From: Pseudomonas grimontii
GTDB taxonomy: Bacteria; Pseudomonadota; Gammaproteobacteria; Pseudomonadales; Pseudomonadaceae
Direction of reading: 5' to 3'
Assembly (NCBI RefSeq): GCF_007858185.1
Contig: NZ_VFES01000001.1
Coordinates: 372,001 to 436,000 of the forward strand
DNA: 64,000 nt
In this document: positions 28,370 to 36,136 of the stretch, in pieces
How positions within the stretch are numbered: the stretch's first letter is position 1
How the letters are laid out: the number at the start of each line of letters is the position of its first letter
Translations under genes and position numbers: made by a program
Notes under the pieces: model-generated
What the model was told of the DNA's origin: nothing
Databases searched by the model: none
Seen by the model: only the letters and a program-made list of their open reading frames with translations

Positions 28370-29665
28370 TCAGCGAAAACTGGCATTCGATCCGACGTCG
28401 CCATAAACCCTTTCCACCTGCGCACGCGCATTGGTTGCAGCCGCCAACGAGTCGAGGTACTGGCCACGAGCGACTATCAAGGTGCGCTGCGCATCCAGCA
28501 CTTCGATGAAGCCGAATTTGCCCATCTCAAATCCACGCGTTGCGGTATCCACGGCCAGTTGAGCTGAAGGCAGAATCGTCTTGTCGTAAGACTCGACCTC
28601 TTGCATGGCGGTAGCCCACTGGTTAACTGCGGTTTGGGTTTCGGAGCGTAGCCTTAGCTCTACAGCGTTTCGTTGGTCTCGGGCCTGATCTGCGCGGCGA
28701 GAAGCGGAAAGAATGTTGCCCTGATTACGATCAAAGAGCGGCAAAGGCATCGACAGCCCCACGAGGTTGACCCGCTCGCGAACAGACCGGTCATATTGGC
28801 TACCCACACTCACAGTGAGATTCGGGATACGTTGGGCCTTTTCCGACCCGAGTGAGGCATCGCTCTTGTCTATTTGAGCAAGCGCCTGTCGCATCTCTGC
28901 AGTTTGATCAAGCTTCGCCAATAATTCTGCGGCCTGCGGCGGAATGCCGGGAGATAGGTTTGGCGAGTCCAGACGATCAAATGCAGTAGCCGAGCTGCCT
29001 ATTACCTGGGCCAATTGCTGGTAAGCCGTTGACTTCGCTGTTTCAGCGCGCCTTACCTGTAACTTGGCTTCAGCCAACTGCACCTGGGCGCGCGTAGCCT
29101 CCACCGGTGAGGACTTACCGGCGCGCACCCGACCATCGACTATGCGCAGACCGCGTTCGGTGAGCTCCAAAGATTGTTTTGCCAGGTTCAAGCCTGTCTG
29201 AGCCCTTAAGGCGGCGTAGAAAAACTGGACAACATCCGCACGAAGACTATTGACTCGTCGGTCCAGCTCTAGCTGCGCGACGGTTTGACCGTAGGTGGCA
29301 ACTTCGATACGAGCGCTTCGTTTGCCACCCAACTCTAAAGGCTGACTAAGGGTGACTGTGGTCGTGCTTGTATTACGACGGGTGTCTTCCACGTCATACG
29401 AAATTTCAGGATTAGGGATGAGTCCCGCTTGCTTGCGAACTCCTTCCGAGATGCCGATTTCCTGACGCGCAGCTGCAAGATCGGGGTTAGCATCCATTGC
29501 AGTGGAAAGCGCTTCGGCCAGGCTAATACTCTGAGCAAATGCGGCTGGCACGATCGCTCCTGAAAGGAGCGTACAGAATGCAATGGCTCTCAAGGGAAAG
29601 ACAAAGACAGAGGTTTTAGATAAAACGTTGTGATTATACCAGGGCACTTTATGGTCCTCGTGCAC
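28370..29665 (-). CDS. czcC: Outer-membrane efflux protein CzcC
   Basis: 431 residues, TolC/OEP family; forms the outer-membrane channel of the Czc pump. The signal-like segment ends in VPAAFAQ (about residue 45), unusually far from the start at 29665, so translation may begin later at an undetected alternative codon. Two OEP repeats follow, with typical SLAEALSTAMDANPDL and the heptad region ALRAQTGLNLAKQSLELTERGL. It is first in the operon; the Czc-block motif TAAAATTACAATTTCG is about 100 bp upstream at 29767-29782. Confidence 0.93.
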   Translation of the reverse strand: MHEDHKVPWYNHNVLSKTSVFVFPLRAIAFCTLLSGAIVPAAFAQSISLAEALSTAMDANPDLAAARQEIGISEGVRKQAGLIPNPEISYDVEDTRRNTSTTTVTLSQPLELGGKRSARIEVATYGQTVAQLELDRRVNSLRADVVQFFYAALRAQTGLNLAKQSLELTERGLRIVDGRVRAGKSSPVEATRAQVQLAEAKLQVRRAETAKSTAYQQLAQVIGSSATAFDRLDSPNLSPGIPPQAAELLAKLDQTAEMRQALAQIDKSDASLGSEKAQRIPNLTVSVGSQYDRSVRERVNLVGLSMPLPLFDRNQGNILSASRRADQARDQRNAVELRLRSETQTAVNQWATAMQEVESYDKTILPSAQLAVDTATRGFEMGKFGFIEVLDAQRTLIVARGQYLDSLAAATNARAQVERVYGDVGSNASFR

Positions 29666-30048
29666 AAACTTTGATAAAGCTTGGCGAGAACGTATTTACA
29701 GCCGCCAAGCTCCACTGGATCAGGTGATGGCACTCTAATCAGCGATCGCTATCAGTGGGGTGGCTGTAAAATTACAATTTCGTTAGAAAGTACGTTCCAC
29801 ATTAAAATTTCCCGCCCAGTTGCGCGCGGGACAAGCTATTGAGTAAATCAGTCCGCAGCTACAAAACGTCCTTAAATACGACAGATAACAATTAGATTGC
29901 CAAATTGTAATTTTTCTATCACCAATCCGTTATCTTTGATCTGCAACTATCATGTCAGGTCCTACGCAGGTGCCCGGCCGGGCCACAAAAAAAATATAGC
30001 CGTGTCGGTAAATCAAAATAAAAGCTGCCGTAATCAAAGGGGCATCAA
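29666..30048. promoter_or_regulatory. Divergent czcC-oprD promoter region with two Czc motifs
   Basis: 383 bp between divergent genes. Two copies of the motif face opposite ways: AAAATTACAATTTC (29768-29781, near czcC) and AAATTGTAATTTTT (29902-29915, near oprD). This arrangement fits one activator turning on the pump and the porin in both directions. Confidence 0.6.
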
Positions 30049-31395
30049 ATGAAAATTAAAGTACCGTTGTGTGTGTTGGCAGCTTCTGCTTTTTCCATAA
30101 GCTATACAGCTATAGCAAACGCGGAAGATAAGTCATCAGAAGGTTTTATTGACGGTAGCAGCCTCACTGTTTTAAACCGAAACTTCTATTTCAATCGTGA
30201 TAATCGCAGCTCTTCTGCGCCAACGTTCAATAGCGGCAAGGGAAACACCAACGGATATTCTGAAGCTTGGGCGCATGCGATAATTTCTAAATTCAACTCG
30301 GGCTTCACCCAAGGCACCGTCGGCTTTGGTTTAGATGCCTTCGCTATGATCGGCCTCAAGCTCGATACAGGCGATGGCCGTAACGGCGGCCGAAGCTCCT
30401 TCGATGTGTTGCCAGTTGATGGAAAGGGCCAGGCCCGTGATGAATACACGAAGGTTGGGGGGGCTGCCAAAGTCCGCCTGTTCGATACCGTAGTGAAATT
30501 GGGTGATGTCTTCCCAGCGACACCAGTCGTTGCATCAGGAGACGCACGTCTACTGCCAGAAAGCTTCCGCGGTGTAACGGTTGAAAACACCAGCATGCAA
30601 GGCCTCACCCTGCAGGGTGGTAGACTACACGCGATGAGCCAACCAGTATCCAGCGACCTGAACGATAACTTCGTGACCTTCTATGGCGGCCCAGTCAACT
30701 CGCCTTGGATCGGTTACGGTGGCGGCGATTACAAGGTCAACGACAGTGTTACTGTAAGTCTCTATGCCAGCCAGCTAAAAGATGTATGGAATCAATACTA
30801 CGCCGGGACAAGCGTCTCCTACCCGCTTAGCAATGATTTGACCCTGATCAGCGGCTTTAATTACTATAAAGCTGTTGACGAAGGCAAGAAGCGTTTGGGT
30901 GAGTTCGATAATAATATCTGGAGCGCCAAGCTCGGCGTCAGGTATGGTGCACACACCCTCGCACTGTCGCATCAGCGTAACAATGGCGATGACGATTTCG
31001 ACTATTTACGTCAATCAGACTCGATATTCGTCGACAACTCAATTCAGTACAGCGATTTCAACTCGCCAAAAGAACGCTCTTGGATGCTGCGCTACGACCT
31101 AAACATGACCGACTACGGTATTCCAGGCCTTTCGTTCATGACTCGCTATGCCAAAGGCTCTGGCGCGGACTACTCTAATGCCAATCAGTTTTACATGCGT
31201 ACCGATGACAATGGCAATCCGCTCACCAATCAAAAACGTTGGGAGCGTGACATTGAGGTTAAATACGTAGTGCAAACAGGAGCTGCCAAAGACCTTTCTT
31301 TGAGATTGCGCCAAGCAAATACACGAGCAACTGCTTTCGAATCGGATTTGGATGAAGTGCGCCTGATCGTTGAATACCCACTTTCGGTACTATAA
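30049..31395 (+). CDS. OprD-family outer-membrane porin
   Basis: 448 residues. A signal peptide with likely cleavage at ANA-EDKSS is followed by an OprD-type barrel (FIDGSSLTVLNRNFYFNRD near the N-terminus, many alternating strands, terminal VRLIVEYPLSVL). OprD porins take up small solutes such as basic amino acids or aromatic acids. It stands between czcCBA and a second czcR. In P. putida a porin occupies the same place in a czc cluster, as I recall. CzcR is known to affect oprD expression in P. aeruginosa, so metal control is plausible. Substrate unknown. Confidence 0.9.
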   Translation: MKIKVPLCVLAASAFSISYTAIANAEDKSSEGFIDGSSLTVLNRNFYFNRDNRSSSAPTFNSGKGNTNGYSEAWAHAIISKFNSGFTQGTVGFGLDAFAMIGLKLDTGDGRNGGRSSFDVLPVDGKGQARDEYTKVGGAAKVRLFDTVVKLGDVFPATPVVASGDARLLPESFRGVTVENTSMQGLTLQGGRLHAMSQPVSSDLNDNFVTFYGGPVNSPWIGYGGGDYKVNDSVTVSLYASQLKDVWNQYYAGTSVSYPLSNDLTLISGFNYYKAVDEGKKRLGEFDNNIWSAKLGVRYGAHTLALSHQRNNGDDDFDYLRQSDSIFVDNSIQYSDFNSPKERSWMLRYDLNMTDYGIPGLSFMTRYAKGSGADYSNANQFYMRTDDNGNPLTNQKRWERDIEVKYVVQTGAAKDLSLRLRQANTRATAFESDLDEVRLIVEYPLSVL

Positions 31396-31509
31396 GCTAT
31401 TGCGTTGCTCTGCTACTCCTCCAGCCGAAACTTCTGAAAGCAAATCGCTAGTTCAACGAATTCACCTTGAGTTGCTTAAATGCTCCTTTGGTAAAAGGTG
31501 AATATTTTA

Positions 31510-31533
31510 CGCCCTTCGGGGCGTTTTTTTTTT
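31510..31533 (+). terminator. oprD terminator
   Basis: The stem CGCCC/GGGCG with a TTCG tetraloop is followed by ten T residues, a textbook intrinsic terminator, 115 bp after the porin stop. Confidence 0.92.
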
Positions 31534-31891
31534 ACTAAAATTCCAATACCTGTTCAAGGATGTGCATGGCATCCCGATGGAGTTCATGGCTGCACCAGTG
31601 GCCCACGTCCTCAACGTGAGAGTCGACCCCATCATCTGAACGGAACAGAGCGACCACGACAAATAGAACAACCCAATATTTCATAAGGTAAATTCACCTA
31701 ATGGGGGAGGGTCCGCAATTGACAAACCCAGATGGCGACACATTAAACTGCGAGGTTATCAAGCGTATTGCTTAACAATTACAAGTCCGTTATTTAAGCC
31801 ACGGACAGTTAGTTTTGATTTACCATTCCCCACAATGATGACTGCGCACTTGCGTGGTTAAAACTGCTGAGTAATATCGAGACAAAATCCA
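31534..31891. promoter_or_regulatory. Upstream region of second czcR
   Basis: 358 bp with no supported gene. AACAATTACAAGTCC at 31774-31788 resembles the half of the Czc-block motif and lies about 105 bp upstream of the regulator, compatible with autoregulation. Confidence 0.4.
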
Positions 31892-32566
31892 ATGCGAATT
31901 CTGGTAATTGAGGATGAAGTAAAAACTGCTGAATATGTACGCCAGGGCCTCACTGAGTGCGGATATGTAGTGGATTGCGTACATACCGGCTCTGACGGGC
32001 TATTTCTGGCCAAGCAGCACATGTACGAACTCATTATTCTAGATATCAATCTTCCAGAGATGGATGGCTGGCAAGTTCTAGAACTATTACGACGGAAAGA
32101 TTGCTCTTCGCGTATTATGATGCTCACTGCCCGCAGCCGACTAATCGATAAAGTCAGAGGTTTGGAGAATGGAGCTGATGACTACCTAATTAAACCCTTC
32201 GAATTCCCCGAATTGCTTGCTCGAGTTCGCGCATTGATGCGTAGGTCGGATAGTGCTGCATCTGTAGAAATCATTCGCGTAGCTGACCTTGAGTTGGATC
32301 AAAGCCGCCACAGAGCGTTCAGAGATGGTCAGCGTATAGACTTAACAACAAAGGAGTTTGCTCTGCTGCACTATCTAATGCGGAATACGGGCATTGTTCT
32401 GAGCCGCACACAAATCATATCCCAAGTGTGGGATATGAATTTTGACTGCGACACTAATGTCGTTGAGGTTTCCATAAGAAGACTTAGAGCCAAGATGGAC
32501 GACCCTTTTGAGAGTAAGTTAATTCACACACTTAGAGGCGTGGGATATGTTCTAGAAAAACGCTAG
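31892..32566 (+). CDS. czcR: Second CzcR-type response regulator (no partner kinase)
   Basis: 224 residues, close to the first CzcR (16703) throughout: DEVKTAEYVRQGLTECGYVVD, Asp51 in [26 protein letters not shown] equivalent (IKPFEFPE), and the same end [11 protein letters not shown]. No sensor kinase gene follows; downstream is AT-rich DNA with minus-strand genes. It may be phosphorylated by CzcS or by a kinase elsewhere. The two paralogues in one island suggest layered or metal-specific control of the same motif set. Confidence 0.92.
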   Translation: MRILVIEDEVKTAEYVRQGLTECGYVVDCVHTGSDGLFLAKQHMYELIILDINLPEMDGWQVLELLRRKDCSSRIMMLTARSRLIDKVRGLENGADDYLIKPFEFPELLARVRALMRRSDSAASVEIIRVADLELDQSRHRAFRDGQRIDLTTKEFALLHYLMRNTGIVLSRTQIISQVWDMNFDCDTNVVEVSIRRLRAKMDDPFESKLIHTLRGVGYVLEKR

Positions 32567-32823
32567 ATTTACATTATTAAAAATAATGAACGTGCGAATA
32601 ATATTTGATGCCTTCAAATAATGCCCCGTTCAAAATCCTTGGTAGCAATATAAATCGCTCAAATTCAGACTATTAAAAGTGTTCGTTCAGGAGGGTGTTT
32701 TTAGCAGAGCAGTCAGGAAAGCCTTAAATTTTAATATGTCGCCAAATTCATGCTCCCAAGTGGCGCTCCGCAGATTCACTACTTTGAGATTGACATCATC
32801 GAAATGGCGCCGCCATAGGGCAA

Positions 32824-33081
32824 TTACTTGTCGAATACTGCAGAGAAAATCTTACTGCCGCCTTGTTGTTGGTCTTGTAAAGACCTGTAAGCCTTCAGCC
32901 ACTTCCCGGCCTCCCGCTCAGCTCTTGTTCTCTCGAACAGCATCTGGGCCTGAGACTCAAGTGCTAACTCAAAGCGCTTCTTAAGATCAATGTTTTCTTG
33001 TTTTATCTCTTCAATTTTTTTGGCAGCCTCACCACGTTGAGGCAATTTTCTTTTTCCATTTTTTAAAACTATATCCCTCAC
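32824..33081 (-). CDS. Hypothetical coiled-coil protein
   Basis: 85 residues starting at GTG. The GTG directly follows the TAA of the upstream gene (TAAGTG), so the two must be co-translated. The middle (EAAKKIEEIKQENIDLKKRFELALESQAQ) is a strongly predicted coiled coil; the N-terminus is basic. No family recognised. It lies in the AT-rich right part of the island. Confidence 0.6.
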   Translation of the reverse strand: MRDIVLKNGKRKLPQRGEAAKKIEEIKQENIDLKKRFELALESQAQMLFERTRAEREAGKWLKAYRSLQDQQQGGSKIFSAVFDK

Positions 33082-33285
33082 TTAATAATATTTAGTATTT
33101 GATCGAGCTATGAGGGATCGAGACCTACCAGTCTCGTCGTCTACGGCGGACAACGTGAATTCTACCTTGGCTTTGCGCTGCATTTCTAAATTTTTATGAT
33201 TACGGGGCACGTTGTTTACCAGCCTCTCAAAAGCCTTGCTTATAATATCAAACTCGTCAATAGAGCGTTTTCGAAAATTAGTCAT
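33082..33285 (-). CDS. Hypothetical basic protein, partner of the coiled-coil gene
   Basis: 67 residues, MTNFRKRSIDEFDIISKAFERLVNNVP..., ending in NTKYY. It is basic and soluble with no known domain. Its stop codon abuts the GTG of the next gene, which suggests a stoichiometric pair. By position near the right end it may belong to the mobile backbone rather than to the metal cargo. Confidence 0.55.
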   Translation of the reverse strand: MTNFRKRSIDEFDIISKAFERLVNNVPRNHKNLEMQRKAKVEFTLSAVDDETGRSRSLIARSNTKYY

Positions 33286-33561
33286 TGATATTAAATTGCC
33301 GCCTATTCCGACTAATTACCCAAAGACAAAATCCTTATAGTTTTTCGCCTGTTCAGCCTGTTTACGGATAACAGCGAATGAAGATTCACTCTTAGGCATA
33401 TCCTAAGTCAAGAAATTCGAATATTCTGAATATCGATATTTCCAGAATGATAAATGGCTTCTGTTAATAATAAAACATTGACATCCTAAACATACGCTAA
33501 GCTGCTGAGCTTTATAATTAGGTGCTCTACCTATCGGGGGCCTTCTTCCGCATACCCGATG
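33286..33561. other. AT-rich gap, no gene seen
   Basis: Intergenic AT-rich DNA with short inverted stretches only. It may hold the promoter of the two small minus-strand genes. Confidence 0.3.
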
Positions 33562-33955
33562 TCACTGCATCTGCGAATCATCTAGAGGAAGACCAGTGGC
33601 GTGCGGTGCGAACCAGATAACCAATCCTTTTTCAAACAAAAAAGTGTCTAACATCAGCCCATCCTTGGGCCTTATTTTGACCCTTTTGCTATCGTGGATA
33701 CCACATAAAGCGTTAACCAAAGTAGGAGAAAATCCTCTTCTAACAACAAACTTTGGCTGACGGGAGGAGGCCGCAATAACAACCACTGTCGAGTCCGCGA
33801 CTAGACAATAGGCGCGTCCAGGAAAGTAAAATCCAACCTAATCTGTTGCCGCTGACCGAAAACTGACCCATTGGGTCAGTTTTCAATCGGCGCCAACATA
33901 CGACAATTTCGCGGGCATCCGACAGAGCTTCGGCGGCACGTTTGAAATCTGACAT
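33562..33955 (-). pseudogene. Hypothetical gene with probable frameshift
   Basis: Two overlapping frames fit one protein. The first begins MSDFKRAAEALSDAREIVVCW and runs to about GNRLGWI. A shift to the next frame then gives FYFPGRAYCLVADSTVVVIAASSRQPKFVV and continues to LDDSQMQ. The second frame carries sensible sequence well before its first ATG, which argues for a single disrupted gene of about 130 residues. No family recognised. Confidence 0.5.
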
Positions 33956-33986
33956 CAGAAAGCTCCTCGGTAAGGAGCCACGAGAC

Positions 33987-34532
33987 TTAAGCGAACTTGG
34001 GACTGATCGTCGACTTGCGCCTCAGGTAGAGGGGAGCGTACATCTGGTGACTGGCTGATTTGGGAGCCGGCACTGATATCCTAGGGCGGTGATTTTCCAA
34101 GCGCTTTTTCGAGAACCACACCTGTGATGTCTTTTTTTTGCGAAGGTCCAGCTCTCCCATTTTGTAAACACCGCGAGAGGTGCGATATACAACAGCACTT
34201 TCTTGAGTTGCTATGCCTTGGAAGTAAATAATTTGGTCCAGGTCCTCCAAACTCCATCTGCCGGAACGGGTCAGGGCTGGTGGGCACAGCATCTGCACGT
34301 GACTGATGACAACGTCAGGAGCAGCATTCATATAGTACTGAAGTTCATACGCACAGCTGACCATCGCAGCGCGATCACTCATCCCTGTCTGGGCTGAGGT
34401 AATGGTGATAAGAAATCCCACCCCCTCTAGTTCACAGTGTGTCCTAGTGAAAACTTTACGTTCTGCAGGGTCAAGTATGTATATCAATTGCCAACCCATT
34501 CCCGATTCAGTCCGTGCCACTCGTACACTCAC
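33987..34532 (-). CDS. Hypothetical protein
   Basis: 181 residues, MSVRVARTESGMGWQLIYILDPAERKVF..., soluble, with a basic C-terminal tail (LRKKKTSQVWFSKKRLENHRPR and YLRRKSTISPK). No domain recognised. It is divergent from the XRE regulator at 34718 with a 185-bp shared control region, and 31 bp before the disrupted gene at 33562-33955, possibly one transcript. It may be a nucleic-acid-binding backbone gene; this is inference from charge and place only. Confidence 0.5.
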   Translation of the reverse strand: MSVRVARTESGMGWQLIYILDPAERKVFTRTHCELEGVGFLITITSAQTGMSDRAAMVSCAYELQYYMNAAPDVVISHVQMLCPPALTRSGRWSLEDLDQIIYFQGIATQESAVVYRTSRGVYKMGELDLRKKKTSQVWFSKKRLENHRPRISVPAPKSASHQMYAPLYLRRKSTISPKFA

Positions 34533-34717
34533 AGTGGAAAAATATTCGGTATCGCAGGACTCATCTCGACTGCGTTGTGAGTGTTTGAGGATTTGTAGAA
34601 CGTTCCTGGAAGGATGAGGATTCCAAGCTTACGCGCTATATATGCATTTTATACCCCCACGATGTGATGCGTCAAAGCATGGCTTTATTCTCTCTTTTGT
34701 GAGTACACGGAAGAGAG

Positions 34718-35173
34718 ATGGATTATTTGGAGGCTTTGGGGCAGGTCATAAGGGAAGTCCGGGTTGCTGCTGGGCTCAGTCGAGAGGGCTGTGCACAAGT
34801 CCTAAATCGAGATCATCTTGCCAAGGTCGAACAAGGACGCCTGGCCATTTCTGTTCTCAAACTCTATTCTTTATGCGAATGCCTAGGCATCTCCCTCAGC
34901 CTTGTGCTTATGGCTGTGGAGGCGCGCATGGTTGGTATCGACCTTGAAGCCTATCGGCATCAGCAAGAACGTGATTTAAACCGACTTGTCGGAGCTGGCC
35001 TGCTGAGTAGTGTTATCAATCATGGTGCGAGCCGCGGGGTACGTGGAAAGCGGGCAGAAGATAATCGTTTGGCCATCCAGACTTTGCAAACCGAAGGATT
35101 AGCAAAAATGGAGATCGTTCGTAGACTGGGTGTCAGTCGCGCCACAGTCGACCGTTATTGGCTGAAGCGATAA
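34718..35173 (+). CDS. XRE-family regulator with second C-terminal HTH
   Basis: 151 residues with a GGAAGAGAG ribosome site. The N-terminal domain (about 5-65) is an XRE/Cro HTH (LGQVIREVRVAAGLSREGCAQ, then HLAKVEQGRLAISVLKLYSLCE). The C-terminus (about 105-150) has an HTH of the resolvase/Hin type (EGLAKMEIVRRLGVSRATVDRYW). Two DNA-binding units in one small protein suit a regulator that bridges sites, perhaps controlling its divergent neighbour or the gin operon. It is the last gene before the island yebG, which is convergent. Confidence 0.75.
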   Translation: MDYLEALGQVIREVRVAAGLSREGCAQVLNRDHLAKVEQGRLAISVLKLYSLCECLGISLSLVLMAVEARMVGIDLEAYRHQQERDLNRLVGAGLLSSVINHGASRGVRGKRAEDNRLAIQTLQTEGLAKMEIVRRLGVSRATVDRYWLKR

Positions 35174-35234
35174 GCGACCAAACACTCCCGAGGGGGTTGT
35201 AATTTTAAAAATATTCCAAACATTCCCATTACGC

Positions 35235-35259
35235 TGGAGCTTAGTTTGCATAAGCTCCA
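35235..35259. terminator. Hairpin between convergent XRE and yebG genes
   Basis: A perfect 9-bp stem TGGAGCTTA/TAAGCTCCA around a 7-nt loop lies between two convergent genes, without a strong U-run. Confidence 0.5.
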
Positions 35260-35304
35260 AACGCTTACTAAACGGTCAATCACGTTCGAAGGCTCTGACC
35301 TATT

Positions 35305-35571
35305 TCATCCTTCAGTACCAGTGGCTTCAGAAAGCTCGCTCAAAGCGCCCACATTGTTTTTGAAAGCTGCTGCAAACACTGAGCGATTTTTAGCCATGTA
35401 GATGCTCACATCCTCTGCGTGTTTCTCAGATAGCCCCGGTACATGCTTCATCAGTGTGTCCGTCAGCAGCTCCGCCAGCTCAAGCATTTGATCATGCGCA
35501 TCAGCGAGTTTGCGGTCCACAAAAGTAGTCTCCAGGTCTCGGGTACTGCGATAAAGAGTCTCAACTGCCAT
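35305..35571 (-). CDS. yebG: Complete island-borne YebG paralogue
   Basis: 88 residues, MAVETLYRSTRDLETTF..., intact over the whole YebG family length; an in-frame ATG at 35622 would add 17 unrelated residues and is unlikely. It diverges clearly from the native gene (for example RDLETTFVDRKLADAHD against RDLERLY/MDKAEADRHD), so it came with the island and is not a duplication of the target. It points the same way as the disrupted native gene and lies 234 bp downstream of the native 5' fragment. No LexA palindrome lies directly upstream, so expression probably comes from the captured native promoter. YebG is a small SOS-induced protein of poorly known function. Confidence 0.85.
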   Translation of the reverse strand: MAVETLYRSTRDLETTFVDRKLADAHDQMLELAELLTDTLMKHVPGLSEKHAEDVSIYMAKNRSVFAAAFKNNVGALSELSEATGTEG

Positions 35572-35678
35572 TTTGGCCTCGTCGTCTGTCTGTCCAGCGT
35601 GTATGAGAAAGCATTTGTTCAAATCAAATGCTGGCCGATGAATCTTGCGAACTGTTGCGCTAAAGCCCTACGAGCTAA

Positions 35679-35816
35679 CTAGGCAGGGTGGCAAAAGCGA
35701 AAACTAGGCAGGATAGTTGGTTTCGAAGGACAATATTTCTCCATCTGGATACTTAGGCTGCTGATACTACGACAGTTTTAGATGCAGCTACCCCGACCAA
35801 TGGCCTATCTAGGCAG
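35679..35816. repeat. Three CTAGGCAG octamers at the right island end
   Basis: CTAGGCAG occurs at 35679-35686, 35704-35711 and 35809-35816, all on the same strand. The outermost copy lies about 20 bp from the right junction, and its complement core TGCCTA is found 19 bp inside the left junction. They are candidate arm or accessory binding sites for the recombinases or GinD. Confidence 0.55.
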
Positions 35817-35888
35817 TCCGCTAGTCCGCAAAACGATATACAAACGCTCCAGATCTCGGCTGCTGCGGTATACCACTTCGACGGCCAT
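35805..35888 (-). pseudogene. yebG: yebG, native 5' fragment
   Basis: The ATG at 35888 begins MAVEVVYRSSRDLERLY (17 codons, to 35838). The frame then leaves YebG and ends after ten more codons (IVLRTSGLPR, stop at 35805). These 17 codons complete the 69-codon fragment at 3272-3481. A perfect LexA operator lies 43 bp upstream of the ATG. The truncated leader peptide may still be translated. Confidence 0.88.
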
Positions 35889-35931
35889 TCACCACCTCAC
35901 ATGCCTTCACGATAGTTGTCTTTTGCGACTA

Positions 35932-35947
35932 CTGTATTTATATACAG
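35932..35947. promoter_or_regulatory. LexA (SOS) operator of native yebG
   Basis: CTGTATTTATATACAG is a perfect CTGT-N8-ACAG SOS box, 43 bp upstream of the native yebG ATG. yebG is a known LexA target in other gamma-proteobacteria. After insertion the promoter reads into the island end, through the short fragment and toward the island yebG. Confidence 0.9.
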
Positions 35948-36136
35948 CGAAAAGGGTAAGCCAAACCGTGTGGTTTGGGTAGCAGTTTTTTAATGTAGCC
36001 CGTAAATACAGGTTAGGCGTGCCTCATGTCACCCCGCCATCATCTTATACCCGCCTCTGGCCTTTTTTCTGCATGCAAAACAACCGTCACGTCCAACCCG
36101 CATTATCCGGTCGAACCGACCTAAGGAAGCACCATC

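Larger units (their letters stand above)
3482..35837. mobile_element. GInt-like genomic island inserted in yebG
   Basis: Boundaries come from the split of yebG: host sequence resumes exactly at codon 17/18 on each side. Both junctions carry a GAT triplet (3482-3484 and 35835-35837) followed by NTA, so only a 2-3 bp repeat is seen, not a long att repeat. The left end has four recombination genes (3904-9191), the middle is cargo, and the right end is AT-rich with small genes. This matches the tripartite GInt design (ginABCD, cargo, AT-rich 3' end) as I recall it. No conjugation or phage genes were seen. REP repeats, frequent in the flanks, are absent inside. Confidence 0.85.

Noticed and set aside
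35305..35571. Simple duplication of native yebG by the insertion
   Set aside because: The island copy differs at many residues from the native fragments, so it was imported and is not a target duplication.
35761..35775. Second LexA box (CTGATACTACGACAG)
   Set aside because: Spacing is 15 instead of 16 bases and the inner sequence lacks the TA-rich core, unlike the perfect box at 35932.
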